This document shows positions 44,928 to 54,052 of a stretch of DNA of 64,000 nt, in pieces. The translations under genes were made by a program, and so were the position numbers. Position 1 is the stretch's first letter. Every line of letters begins with the position of its first letter. The notes under the pieces were generated by a model. That model saw only the letters and a list, made by a program, of their open reading frames with translations, had not been told where the DNA came from and searched no databases. The stretch is from contig JACIXZ010000007.1 in the NCBI GenBank assembly GCA_014360205.1, positions 1-64,000 on the forward strand, read 5' to 3'. The stretch is from Tissierellales bacterium. GTDB taxonomy: Bacteria; Bacillota; Clostridia; Tissierellales; Tissierellaceae.

Positions 44928-45962
44928 ATGGAAAATATCAAAAATAAAAAGAAAAATGTAATGGATGGATTGCTTAACTATGCGCTATATATTATTTTAG
45001 GAATAATGATATTGGTAGTTATCATTATAGATCCATCATTTATATCAATCAAAAACTTTACCAATATATTAAGTCAAGCGGCTACTCGGGCTATATTAGG
45101 GATGGGAGTTGCTGGATTGATAGTCCTACAGGGGACAGATCTTTCCGCGGGGCGAATTCTTGGGCTTTCCGGAATTGTAGCAGCATCGCTATTACAAGAT
45201 GTAGCTTATGCATCTAGGATGTACCCAAATTTAGGTCAACTTCCACTAGTAATACCGTTATTAGTCTCGATATTAATTGGGGTGGCTATATCTGCTATTA
45301 ATGGTTTTGGAGTTGCAAAACTAAAACTACATGCATTTATTGTAACATTAGGTACACAGCTTTTAGCCTATGGTTTGGCTCTTATATACATAGATAGACC
45401 ACCTCTAGGGGCTCAACCAATTGCTGGATTAGATGAGAGATATACTAATTTTGTAAAAGGCGCTATTAAAATTGGATTTGGTGATAATAAAATCGAGATT
45501 CCCTATTTAATATTATATGCAGCAATTATTGCAGTTGTTATGTGGTTTATATGGAATAAAACTAAACTGGGGAAAAATATGTTTGCAATTGGTGGAAATC
45601 CAGAAGCTGCTGCAGTATCTGGAGTTAACATAGTAAAAAACATAATGATGATTTATATTATTGCAGGGGTACTATATGGAATTGCAGGTTTCTTGGAAGT
45701 TGCAAGAATTGGTTCTGCCACTAGTATTACAGGGCAAAACTATGAATTAGATGCAATTGCAGCCTGTGTAGTTGGCGGGGTTTCATTTTCAGGTGGAGTT
45801 GGAACAATTCCTGGAGTCTTGATTGGTGCAGTTCTATTACAGTTCATTAACTATGGATTGAATTTCATTGGGGTAAATCCTTATCTACAAATAATTATAA
45901 AAGGATTGATTATTATCATAGCAGTTTCAATAGATGTAAGAAAATATATTGAGAAGAAGTAA
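44928..45962 (+). CDS. mglC: Galactose/methyl galactoside ABC transporter permease
   Basis: A 344-residue membrane protein with eight to ten segments of the BPD_transp_2 family. Typical blocks are GMGVAGLIVLQGTDLSAGRILGLSG, LHAFIVTLGTQLLAYGLALIY, GGNPEAAAVSGVN, and YELDAIAACVVGGVSFSGGVGTIPGVLIGA. It follows mglA by 17 bases. A related permease fragment lies at 51445-51672. Confidence 0.93.
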   Translation: MENIKNKKKNVMDGLLNYALYIILGIMILVVIIIDPSFISIKNFTNILSQAATRAILGMGVAGLIVLQGTDLSAGRILGLSGIVAASLLQDVAYASRMYPNLGQLPLVIPLLVSILIGVAISAINGFGVAKLKLHAFIVTLGTQLLAYGLALIYIDRPPLGAQPIAGLDERYTNFVKGAIKIGFGDNKIEIPYLILYAAIIAVVMWFIWNKTKLGKNMFAIGGNPEAAAVSGVNIVKNIMMIYIIAGVLYGIAGFLEVARIGSATSITGQNYELDAIAACVVGGVSFSGGVGTIPGVLIGAVLLQFINYGLNFIGVNPYLQIIIKGLIIIIAVSIDVRKYIEKK

Positions 45963-45970
45963 AGGAGTGA

Positions 45971-46990
45971 TTGATAATTATCACTATACATGATGTAGCG
46001 AAAAAAGCTGGAGTTTCAATTGCAACTGTTTCAAGAGTGATCAACAATAATTATCCAGTCAAACCAGAGACTAAAGAAAAAATATATAAAGCCATAAATG
46101 AGTTGGGATATGTGCCAAATGAAACAGCTAGAAGCTTGATTCTTAAGAGCTCATCTACTATCGGAATAATCGTTCCAGGTATTACTAACCTGTTCTTTCC
46201 AACGATAGTTGAAGAGATAAATAGAGTTCTGATGAATTATGGGTATACAATGTCTTTATATAGTACAGAAGGTAATTCGGATGTGGAGAAAAGAGTTATT
46301 GCTAGCATAATATCGAACAATATGGGGGGCATTATAGCGATAGACCCATCTATTGAAAATTTGGATAATGGATATTTTCATGAAGTATCAAAAAAGATTC
46401 CCATGATCATAATCAATGCAAATACTGATAGAGATGATTGCAATTTCATATCTTACGATGAAGAGGTAGGGACAAAAGAAGCTTTTCAGTATTTAGCAAA
46501 TTTAGGTCACACAAAGATAAGCTTTTTACGTGGAGATCGGAGCTTATCTTACGACTTAAAAGAACGAATTTACAAGGATTTCTTAAAAGAGGGAAAATTA
46601 GAATTCGAGAATATAGTAAATGTTGGAATGGGGAATAGTATAGAGGTTATTGAAAATACAGAAAATATTTGTGAGGAACTGTTAAAAAATCAAAATCTAG
46701 GTACAGCTGTATTTGCATGTAACGATTTAATGGCAGTAGGAGTTGTGAATGCATGTACAAAATTAAATTTAAGAGTGCCACAGCATCTATCTGTCATAGG
46801 TTTTGATAACACATTGCTTTCAAATATAAATCACCCGAGAATAACTACTGTGGATTTGAAGATGAAGACCATAGGTCATGATTCGGCAATGCAAATAATA
46901 GAGATGATAAAAAGGAAAAGCAAAAAGTTTGACAAGAAAATTTATGAAACTCGATTAGTAATCAGGGATAGTTGTGTGAAAGCCAATTAA
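45971..46990 (+). CDS. LacI-family transcriptional regulator (GalR-like)
   Basis: The protein has 339 residues: an N-terminal LacI helix-turn-helix and hinge helix (TIHDVAKKAGVSIATVSRVINN, YVPNETARSL), then a sugar-binding domain (IGIIVPGITNLFFPTIVEEINRVL, GHTKISFLRGDR, AVFACNDLMAVGVVNA, LSVIGFDNTLLS). Being inside the mgl-gal operon it is the likely galactose-responsive repressor, with a candidate operator at 42178-42193. The start is not certain: TTG 45971 follows AAAGGAG closely, and the conserved region begins six codons later. Confidence 0.87.
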   Translation: MIIITIHDVAKKAGVSIATVSRVINNNYPVKPETKEKIYKAINELGYVPNETARSLILKSSSTIGIIVPGITNLFFPTIVEEINRVLMNYGYTMSLYSTEGNSDVEKRVIASIISNNMGGIIAIDPSIENLDNGYFHEVSKKIPMIIINANTDRDDCNFISYDEEVGTKEAFQYLANLGHTKISFLRGDRSLSYDLKERIYKDFLKEGKLEFENIVNVGMGNSIEVIENTENICEELLKNQNLGTAVFACNDLMAVGVVNACTKLNLRVPQHLSVIGFDNTLLSNINHPRITTVDLKMKTIGHDSAMQIIEMIKRKSKKFDKKIYETRLVIRDSCVKAN

Positions 46991-47002
46991 GTAGGTGAGT
47001 TT

Positions 47003-47899
47003 ATGGTTAAAATAGAAAATGGTAAACATTTGAATATGAATGCGATAATAATGAAAAATCAAAACTTACAGGTTAAATTGTTACCAGATCTTGGGTTTAA
47101 AATAGCTTCTATAGTCCATCTCCCAAAGCAGAAAGAATTTTTGTTTCAACCAACTAAAAACAAGTATAGTATACCTAATTACAATGATAAATTTGGAAAA
47201 TATGACACTTCAGGATTAGATGATGTAATACCTACAATAGATGAATGCATATATCCCCATGGTAAGTTTAAGGGAAAGTTATTGCCTGATCATGGTGATG
47301 TATGGAGTATGAAATGGGATGTTGATGTATTCGAAAATAAGGTTGTGGGACATGTTATGTTAAAAAGCCTCCCGTTGAAATTAACTAGATCAATAGAATT
47401 TTCGAATGATGATACAATCAAATTGAATTATACAGTCAAGAACTTAGATGATGGTGATGTTTATTTTATTTGGGCACTGCATGGATTAAACACTTTTGAC
47501 GATTATACTGAATTTATATTCGAAGAAGATATGTTAGATGTCATAAATGTTCATGACAATGAGGATTTGAGTAAAATTAACTTGAAAAAATTAAATAGCT
47601 ATGAAAATAATAGGGCTTATAAATATTACTTTTTAAACAAATTGAGTAAAGGAGAAGTTGGCATTAATTACACTAAAGAAAAGTTAAAATACATCATAAA
47701 ATATGATCCTAATATATTGCCTTACCTAGGAATATGGGTTACAAAAGGAGGATTTAAAGGAGAATATAATTGCGCAATAGAACCTTCAAATGGATTTTAT
47801 GATTCTCTCTTTACTGCATATCAAAATAACAAATTGCCCTGTCTAAGTTCACATGAAGAGATTAATTGGACTATTGAGATTCAAATATTAGAGTATTGA
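47003..47899 (+). CDS. Aldose 1-epimerase (galactose mutarotase family)
   Basis: A 298-residue beta-sandwich protein of the galactose mutarotase-like superfamily: VKLLPDLGFKIASIVHLP at the start, LLPDHGDVWSMKWDV carrying a histidine, IWALHGLNTF with the second histidine, and a C-terminal ...NCAIEPSNGFYDSL holding the likely catalytic glutamate. It interconverts alpha- and beta-galactose before GalK. It is divergent from classical GalM, so the exact sugar is not sure; the place between regulator and galE supports galactose. Confidence 0.8.
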   Translation: MVKIENGKHLNMNAIIMKNQNLQVKLLPDLGFKIASIVHLPKQKEFLFQPTKNKYSIPNYNDKFGKYDTSGLDDVIPTIDECIYPHGKFKGKLLPDHGDVWSMKWDVDVFENKVVGHVMLKSLPLKLTRSIEFSNDDTIKLNYTVKNLDDGDVYFIWALHGLNTFDDYTEFIFEEDMLDVINVHDNEDLSKINLKKLNSYENNRAYKYYFLNKLSKGEVGINYTKEKLKYIIKYDPNILPYLGIWVTKGGFKGEYNCAIEPSNGFYDSLFTAYQNNKLPCLSSHEEINWTIEIQILEY

Positions 47900-47932
47900 G
47901 ATTTGGATTTTTTAATGAAGGGAGGCAAAACA

Positions 47933-48925
47933 ATGTCTTTATTAATTACAGGAGGAGCTGGATATATTGGTTCTCATACTTTAAAATATTTTACTGAAAA
48001 AGGGAAAGAAGTAGTTGTGGTAGATAATCTAGAAACTGGGCATAAAGAGTTTGTCAGAGATGCAATTTTTTATAATTTAGATATTAGAAATAAAATAGAA
48101 TTGGATAAGTTATTTAAAAAACATGATATCGAAGGAGTTATACATTTTGCTGCAAATTCTATCGTTGGAGAAAGCATGATAGATCCTTACAAGTATTATC
48201 ATAACAATGTATACGGGATGTTATGTCTATTGGATGTTATGAAACATAATAATGTTAAAAAGATAGTTTTTTCCTCTACTGCTGCTGTTTATGGCGAACC
48301 CAGAGAAATACCAATATCAGAAGACAATCCTACATTACCAACTAATCCATATGGGGAAACAAAGTTAGCGATGGAGAGAATGATGCATTGGTTTGATGTA
48401 GCTTATGGGATAAAATATGTATCGCTTAGGTATTTTAATGCCGCTGGAGCGATAGAGGACTCTAGTATTGGTGAATTACATATACCTGAGACTCATTTAA
48501 TTCCTCTGATATTACAAGTTCCACTAGGTCAAAAAGATAGAGTATATGTATTTGGAGATGATTATCCAACTAAAGATGGAACTTGCATAAGAGATTATGT
48601 ACATGTGATGGATTTAGCTTCGGCACATTATTTAGCTTATAATTACCTTTTAGAAGGGAACGAAAGCCAAGTATTTAATTTAGGCAATGAAATTGGATAT
48701 ACGGTGTTTGAAGTGATAAATACAGCTAAAAAGGTCACTGGATGCAAAATACCAGTTGAGGTTATTGGAAGAAGAAGTGGAGATCCTGCTGCGTTAATAG
48801 CTTCATCAAAAAAAATTAAAGATACACTAAATTGGGAACTTAAGTACAGTTCTCTAGAAAAAATTATTAAAGATGCATGGGAATTTCAAAAAAATTATAT
48901 AAATAAATGGAAAGAGAGGAACTGA
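47933..48925 (+). CDS. galE: UDP-glucose 4-epimerase
   Basis: A 330-residue short-chain dehydrogenase-type epimerase. NAD binding is at LITGGAGYIGSHTLKYF, VVDNLETGH and IHFAANSIVGES; the catalytic set is the SSTAAVYG serine/threonine with Y-x-x-x-K in NPYGETKLAMERM. YVHVMDLASAHYLA and EVIGRRSGDPA are typical of GalE. ATG 47933 follows GGGAGG; ten earlier codons in frame are unsupported. It recycles UDP-galactose to UDP-glucose for GalT. Confidence 0.95.
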   Translation: MSLLITGGAGYIGSHTLKYFTEKGKEVVVVDNLETGHKEFVRDAIFYNLDIRNKIELDKLFKKHDIEGVIHFAANSIVGESMIDPYKYYHNNVYGMLCLLDVMKHNNVKKIVFSSTAAVYGEPREIPISEDNPTLPTNPYGETKLAMERMMHWFDVAYGIKYVSLRYFNAAGAIEDSSIGELHIPETHLIPLILQVPLGQKDRVYVFGDDYPTKDGTCIRDYVHVMDLASAHYLAYNYLLEGNESQVFNLGNEIGYTVFEVINTAKKVTGCKIPVEVIGRRSGDPAALIASSKKIKDTLNWELKYSSLEKIIKDAWEFQKNYINKWKERN

Positions 48926-48927
48926 TT

Positions 48928-49911
48928 ATGGCAGAGCTGAGATGGAATCCACTACTGAGAGACTGGACAATGGTAGCGGCACATAGACAGCACAGACCAG
49001 ATATGCCTAAAGATTATTGCCCATTTTGCCCTAATTCTGGGAAAGTACCAAAGGATTATGAAGTATATAAATATGACAATGACTTTCCTGTATTATCACT
49101 CAATCCTCCAAAACCGGATGAAGTCGGAAATGATTTTTATAAAGTAAGAGAAGCATATGGAAAATGTGAAGTTATATTGTATTCACCTCTTCACGATGCA
49201 TCTTTGTGTGAATTAAGTATTGAGCATATAGTGAAATTAGTTGATCTTTGGGTGAACAGATATGAAGAGCTATCAAAAGACGAGAAGATAAAATACGTGC
49301 TAATTTTTGAAAATAGGGGCAAAGAAGTTGGTGTTACTATGCCTCACCCACATGGTCAAATATACGGATATTCTTTTATGCCACTAAAGATTAAAACAGA
49401 GTTAGATTCATCTAAAGATTATTACGAAAACAGTGGAGAATGCCTGATGTGTAGGATTAACAAAGAAGAGTTAGAGTTTAAAGAGAGAATAATTATACAA
49501 AACGATGATTTTATTGCATATTTACCATTTTTTACTGATTATCCTTATGGGGTTTTTATATCTACTAGAAAACACATTCCCAATATGTTAAGTTTTTCTG
49601 AAGAAAATAAGCTTAATTTTGCTAGGATTTTAAAAGACGTTACAGGAAGTTTTGATTTACTATTTAACAAGAAATTTCCATATATGATGGTCATACATCA
49701 AGCACCAGTGAATTCCTATGAATATAGTAATTGTGAAGACTATTATCACTTCCATGTAGAATTCTACCCTCCACTAAGAGGTGCAAATAGCATAAAATAT
49801 AATGCTTCATCAGAAACTGGAGCTTGGGCAGCTGCAAATCCTAGATGTATTGAAGAGACAGCTGATGAACTTAAACTTGCTTATAAGAGATTTAAGAACA
49901 CTAAGGAGTGA
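48928..49911 (+). CDS. galT: Galactose-1-phosphate uridylyltransferase
   Basis: A 327-residue HIT-superfamily enzyme. The active-site histidine is in TMPHPHGQIYGY, zinc cysteines in YCPFCPNSG, and a second structural metal site is formed near HFHVEFYPPLR. It exchanges UMP between UDP-glucose and galactose-1-phosphate. ATG 48928 (AGAGGA upstream) starts two bases after the galE stop. Confidence 0.95.
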   Translation: MAELRWNPLLRDWTMVAAHRQHRPDMPKDYCPFCPNSGKVPKDYEVYKYDNDFPVLSLNPPKPDEVGNDFYKVREAYGKCEVILYSPLHDASLCELSIEHIVKLVDLWVNRYEELSKDEKIKYVLIFENRGKEVGVTMPHPHGQIYGYSFMPLKIKTELDSSKDYYENSGECLMCRINKEELEFKERIIIQNDDFIAYLPFFTDYPYGVFISTRKHIPNMLSFSEENKLNFARILKDVTGSFDLLFNKKFPYMMVIHQAPVNSYEYSNCEDYYHFHVEFYPPLRGANSIKYNASSETGAWAAANPRCIEETADELKLAYKRFKNTKE

Positions 49912-49916
49912 TAGTA

Positions 49917-51092
49917 TTGCTTTTAGATAGGCTTAAAGACAAATTTGTCGAATTATATGGTGATGGAGATATATTCACTTTTTTCTCCCCTAGCAGAATC
50001 AACTTAATTGGTGAACATATAGATTATAATGGAGGTAGAGTTTTACCAGCCGCAATAAATATTGGGACTTATGGTCTAGTTAGAAAAAGAGCTGACGATC
50101 TTATAAATCTGACATCTGAAAATATAGATTTGAAAGTGACTGTAAGTCTTGAAGACGTGAAATATGATAGAGCACATGGATGGGGTAATTATCCTAAAGG
50201 AGTCTTATACTTCATGAAAGAAAGAGAATATAATATTGGAGGAATGGATATCTTAGTGAAAGGGAATATTCCAAATGGAGCTGGTCTATCTTCATCTGCT
50301 TCATTAGAATTATTAATTGCTGAAATGGCGAATATTCTATTCAATAATGGAGAAATACCAATGTTGGAGCTAGTAAAACTTTGCCAAAGAGCAGAGAATG
50401 AATTCATTGGAGTAAGATGTGGAATAATGGATCAATTTGCAATTGGAATGGGCAAGAAAAATAAAGTTATATTATTAGATACAAATACTCTTGAATATGA
50501 ATATATCGAAATTAGTTTAGGAGACAATGCTTTAGTAGTGATGGACACCAACAAGAGAAGGGAATTAAGTGACTCTAAATACAATGAAAGAAGAGCAGAG
50601 TGTGAAGAGGGATTGAAAATATTGCAGGAATTTAGAAATATAAATAGTTTATGTGACTTGAGCATAGAAGAATACAATTCTTTAAAGAGTCATATAAGTG
50701 ATGACAAAATTAGAAAAAGAGTGAAACATGTCGTTTATGAAAACAATAGAGTAAATTTAACTAGCACAGCACTGCGAATTGGAGATATTGAATCGTTGGG
50801 GAAATTTCTCATTGAATCCCATAATTCATTGAAAGACTTATATGAAGTTACAGGGATTGAGCTTGATAGCATAGTAAATGCAGCTAATAGCTTTGACTTT
50901 TGTCTTGGAGCTAGAATGATGGGTGCGGGATTTGGAGGATGTGCAATAGCTATAGTCGAAAGAGAAAAACTTGAGGAATTTATGAGCCATGTTGAACGTA
51001 TCTATAAAAAAGAAATAGGAAAACAATGTAAGTTTTATATAGCTGAAATTAGTGATGGAACAAGACAGTTGAACAATTGTGCATTGGACTAA
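49917..51092 (+). CDS. galK: Galactokinase
   Basis: A 391-residue GHMP kinase. The galactose signature is GEHIDYNGGRVLPAAI, the ATP loop GNIPNGAGLSSSASLELLIAE, the catalytic aspartate in VRCGIMDQFAIGMG, and motif 3 GARMMGAGFGGCAIAIVE. It makes galactose-1-phosphate. TTG 49917 is chosen because AAGGAG, which spans the galT stop, lies eight bases upstream. It is the last gene of the operon. Confidence 0.93.
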   Translation: MLLDRLKDKFVELYGDGDIFTFFSPSRINLIGEHIDYNGGRVLPAAINIGTYGLVRKRADDLINLTSENIDLKVTVSLEDVKYDRAHGWGNYPKGVLYFMKEREYNIGGMDILVKGNIPNGAGLSSSASLELLIAEMANILFNNGEIPMLELVKLCQRAENEFIGVRCGIMDQFAIGMGKKNKVILLDTNTLEYEYIEISLGDNALVVMDTNKRRELSDSKYNERRAECEEGLKILQEFRNINSLCDLSIEEYNSLKSHISDDKIRKRVKHVVYENNRVNLTSTALRIGDIESLGKFLIESHNSLKDLYEVTGIELDSIVNAANSFDFCLGARMMGAGFGGCAIAIVEREKLEEFMSHVERIYKKEIGKQCKFYIAEISDGTRQLNNCALD

Positions 51093-51444
51093 TAAAATTA
51101 CATTTAATATATCACTATAAAACTATACTAAAAATTATTTTTTTGAATTTCATAGTGTAAAAATTGTTGGAAAAATAAATAAAAATATAGAGAATATTCC
51201 TCGATTTGATATAATGTAATTGACTAAGCTACAAAAAAAGGAGTATATTCTATACAATCAATACTGAAAAGTTAAAAATGGAATTAAATAATGATATATA
51301 TATATATATATATCATAAGATGAACTATTGAAAACATATGGTAAAGGATAAAGATTTATTTGAAGAAAAAAATATAGATGTAATGCAGAGGAACATATAA
51401 GTCACATGTTATCATCGAAATTAAGCTTAAGATAGACTAATGGT
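51093..51444 (+). other. 352-bp intergenic region with AT dinucleotide run
   Basis: It holds an (AT)10 run at 51294-51313, an isolated TATAAT at 51210 without a fitting -35, and short broken reading frames that were not recognised. With the permease fragment that follows, it looks like decayed sequence of a lost sugar-transport gene. Confidence 0.4.
51294..51313. repeat. (AT)10 dinucleotide repeat
   Basis: Ten uninterrupted AT units flanked by G and C, forming a palindrome; possible cruciform or slippage site. Confidence 0.8.
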
Positions 51445-51672
51445 ATGGGTTTTGAACTTGATGCTATTGCGGCAGCTTATGTAGGTGGAGTATCAGCAGC
51501 AGGTGGAGTTGGGAAAGTTACAGGCTCAATAATAGGTGCACTTGTTATGGCATCATTATCAAACGGAATGAATTTAATGGGTGTTGGCATATCTTATCAA
51601 TATATGATTAGAGGAGCAATTTTAATATTAGCAGTAGTATTTGATGTTGTAACTAGAAACCGAAATTCATAA
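51445..51672 (+). pseudogene. Sugar ABC permease C-terminal fragment
   Basis: The 75 codons read GFELDAIAAAYVGGVSAAGGVGKVTGSIIGALVMASLSNGMNLMGVGISYQYMIRGAILILAVVFDV, which is the last quarter of an MglC/XylH/GguB-type permease. It is not a copy of the mglC gene 6 kb upstream; NGMNLMGVGISYQ is closer to the XylH/GguB type. The first three quarters are missing and no ribosome site is seen, so it is a remnant. Confidence 0.7.
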
Positions 51673-51698
51673 CAGGCTTTTGTTATAGAAGGTAAAAT

Positions 51699-52412
51699 AT
51701 GAATAAAGCAATTAACTTAACGATAAAAATAATTCTAATAATTTTATTTTTTGCATATGTCAGTTTTATGATAATAGACATATTCTACATTGATTTATAT
51801 TTTTATTCAAACTGGATTAAATTTATATCTATAGCATTGATAGTATCTTTAAGTTTCGTAGAGAGAAAAGTTTGTTTATCAAAAATAGACATTAATTTAT
51901 TGAATATTGCTATGGTTTTAACTTTATTTGCTGATTACTTTTTACTTATCAAAGGGAGTAATTACATCCTAGGTTTAGCTATTTTTTCAGTGGCTCATTT
52001 ATTTCATGGGATTAGAATGCATAAAGATAATACAAAAATAATTCTTATTAGATTTATTAGTTTTTTGATTGTTGTATTTATATTATATTCTGTTTTTTTA
52101 GGAACACCTTACGAAATTGATTTAATTATATTTTTAAGTTTATTTTATTTTGTAAATTTAATATCTAATTTATTTAGGGCATTTGATATTCATAAATACA
52201 ATAAGTTGCCAGCTATAAATAGTTCTTTACTTGTGGCAGGATTTACACTTTTTTTATTGTGTGATATAAATGTTGGATTGTATAATATTTTATCCACTAA
52301 TTCAAGCAATATCATTTTCAATATATTAAATGATTTATCTCTTAGACTTATTTGGTTTTTTTATTTGCCATCGCAAGTTTTTATAGTATTGAGTGGCCTT
52401 GATTTTAGTTAA
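51699..52412 (+). CDS. YhhN-like (lysoplasmalogenase family) membrane protein
   Basis: A 237-residue protein with about eight membrane segments. It shows two motif regions of the YhhN/TMEM86 family: LFADYFLLIKGSNYILGLAIFSVAHLFHGIRM near residue 76 and LFLLCDINVGLYN near 190. Family members hydrolyse the vinyl-ether bond of lysoplasmalogens, and anaerobic clostridia do make plasmalogens. The match is distant, so the activity is uncertain. It stands alone. Confidence 0.6.
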   Translation: MNKAINLTIKIILIILFFAYVSFMIIDIFYIDLYFYSNWIKFISIALIVSLSFVERKVCLSKIDINLLNIAMVLTLFADYFLLIKGSNYILGLAIFSVAHLFHGIRMHKDNTKIILIRFISFLIVVFILYSVFLGTPYEIDLIIFLSLFYFVNLISNLFRAFDIHKYNKLPAINSSLLVAGFTLFLLCDINVGLYNILSTNSSNIIFNILNDLSLRLIWFFYLPSQVFIVLSGLDFS

Positions 52413-52482
52413 GGAATATAAATGTTATATTACTATCATATATGGGTATTTTTATACTAAAATTTGTGTTAGGAGGCAATAA

Positions 52483-52743
52483 ATGGATAATAATCAAAAT
52501 GTTTACCAAGTAAAAGATGACACAGTAAGTGTTAAAGAATGGCTTATTACTATGCTGATTCTTCTAATTCCTGTAGTAAATATTGTAATGACATTTGTTT
52601 GGGCATTTGGAAGCAATACTAAACCTAGCAAAGCTAATTATTTTAAAGCTAGTATATTATTTTGGATAATAGGAATAGTACTTTATTTTGTTCTTATGAT
52701 GTTGGGTATTTTTAGTTTTGGAATGTTGAACTCATATATTTAA
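52483..52743 (+). CDS. Small two-segment membrane protein
   Basis: An 86-residue protein. A short polar start is followed by VKEWLITMLILLIPVVNIVMTFVWAFGSNTKPSKANYFKASILFWIIGIVLYFVLMML, giving two membrane helices joined by a loop with GSNTKPSKANY. Similar small proteins of unknown function are common in Bacillota. GGAGGC precedes the start. Confidence 0.7.
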   Translation: MDNNQNVYQVKDDTVSVKEWLITMLILLIPVVNIVMTFVWAFGSNTKPSKANYFKASILFWIIGIVLYFVLMMLGIFSFGMLNSYI

Positions 52744-52766
52744 GTGGATTATTAGGAGGGATTTTT

Positions 52767-53516
52767 ATGAATGAAACGATTAAAACTCAATTAAATCATA
52801 GGACTATTAGGGAATTTAAAGACAAGCCAATTCCTCAAGATATATTTAACACCCTCATGGAAGTAGCTAGACAAACACCTACTTCTAATGGAATGCAATC
52901 ATTTTCTATAATAAGGGTTAGAGATATGGATAAAAAATCTATTGTTTCTGAAGTCTGCAATCAAGAATATGTTAAAAGAGCACCTGAGCTGTTGATATTT
53001 ATTGTAGATCAATTCAGAAACATGATGATAGCAAAAGAAAAAGGTGGAAACATAGAAAATGCTAATGACATGGATAGATTTTTTCAAGGATTTACTGACG
53101 CATGTTTAGCAGCTCAAAATGTTGTTGTAGCTGCTGAATCCATGGGCTTGGGAACTGTATATTTTGGCAGCATATTAAATGACCCACAAATGATAATAGA
53201 TACTTTTGAATTACCAGAGCTAACTTTCCCTGTAGTAGGACTAGGAATTGGATATCCAAATCAAGAACCACAATTAAAACCTCGCATGGATATGAGTTTA
53301 AGGCTATTTGAAGACAAATACTTTATATTTGAAAATTATTTAAAAGCAATAGAAGATTATGACAAAAAAATGACTGAATACTATGATTTACGAAATGCTA
53401 ATAAAAGAGTGGATTCATTTTCTGATCAAATAGTAGCTAAACTAAAAAATCCTATTTTGAAAAGACAAGAAATTCTAAAGATAATTAAAAAACAAGGATT
53501 TGACTTAAAAATATGA
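52767..53516 (+). CDS. Nitroreductase family FMN oxidoreductase (NfsA/FRP type)
   Basis: A 249-residue FMN enzyme: HRTIREFKDKPIPQDIFNTLMEVARQTPTSNGMQSFSI at the start is the FMN phosphate-binding region, and AAESMGLGTVYFGSILNDP, VVGLGIGYPNQEPQLKPRM are typical of the NfsA/flavin reductase P subgroup. It probably reduces nitro compounds, quinones or flavins with NAD(P)H. Its end overlaps the next gene by four bases. Confidence 0.88.
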   Translation: MNETIKTQLNHRTIREFKDKPIPQDIFNTLMEVARQTPTSNGMQSFSIIRVRDMDKKSIVSEVCNQEYVKRAPELLIFIVDQFRNMMIAKEKGGNIENANDMDRFFQGFTDACLAAQNVVVAAESMGLGTVYFGSILNDPQMIIDTFELPELTFPVVGLGIGYPNQEPQLKPRMDMSLRLFEDKYFIFENYLKAIEDYDKKMTEYYDLRNANKRVDSFSDQIVAKLKNPILKRQEILKIIKKQGFDLKI

Positions 53517-54031
53517 GATTGTTTATAGCTATAAACTTTGATGATTTGACTAAAAACAAAATCTATAATATTTCTAGTCAGTTAAAAGCTCATTCTATAA
53601 AGGGTAAGTTTGTTCATAAAGAGCATATTCATTTAACAATAGAATTCATAGGTGAGGTTGAGGAGGAAAAAACGAAAGAAATAGAATCCATGATAGAAAA
53701 CTATTCCATAAATCCATTTGAAATTTTTATAAGTGGGTTAGGTGTTTTTAATACTAGGCATGGAGATATATATTGGTTAAAAGTCAAGGAGAATGATTAT
53801 TTATACTATTTACAAAAAGATATTCATAATAGATTGTTAGGGTTGAATCTAAAGATTGAAGAACGGAAATATATTCCTCACATAACTTTAGGAAGAGATG
53901 TAGTATTAAAAGATCAACCCAAAGAACTAGAAAAAATAGAATTTAATTATACGGTTGGAAGGATTTCTCTTTTTAAATCGTTTAATTCTGGGAATAAACT
54001 TATACATGAGATTATCGCAGAAAGCAAATAG
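53513..54031 (+). CDS. thpR: RNA 2',3'-cyclic phosphodiesterase (2H family)
   Basis: A 172-residue 2H phosphoesterase with the two H-x-T motifs HLTIEFIGEVEEE (about residue 42) and HITLGRDV (about 127), and the start RLFIAINFDD usual for ThpR/LigT. It opens 2',3'-cyclic phosphate ends of RNA. Its ATG overlaps the nitroreductase stop, indicating coupled translation. Confidence 0.88.
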   Translation: MRLFIAINFDDLTKNKIYNISSQLKAHSIKGKFVHKEHIHLTIEFIGEVEEEKTKEIESMIENYSINPFEIFISGLGVFNTRHGDIYWLKVKENDYLYYLQKDIHNRLLGLNLKIEERKYIPHITLGRDVVLKDQPKELEKIEFNYTVGRISLFKSFNSGNKLIHEIIAESK

Positions 54032-54052
54032 AAGACCTAAATTCTTCAGCGA

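Noticed and set aside
51294-51313. AT run as an integration or origin element
   Set aside because: A simple dinucleotide repeat in decayed intergenic DNA; no DnaA boxes, tRNA end or integrase are near.
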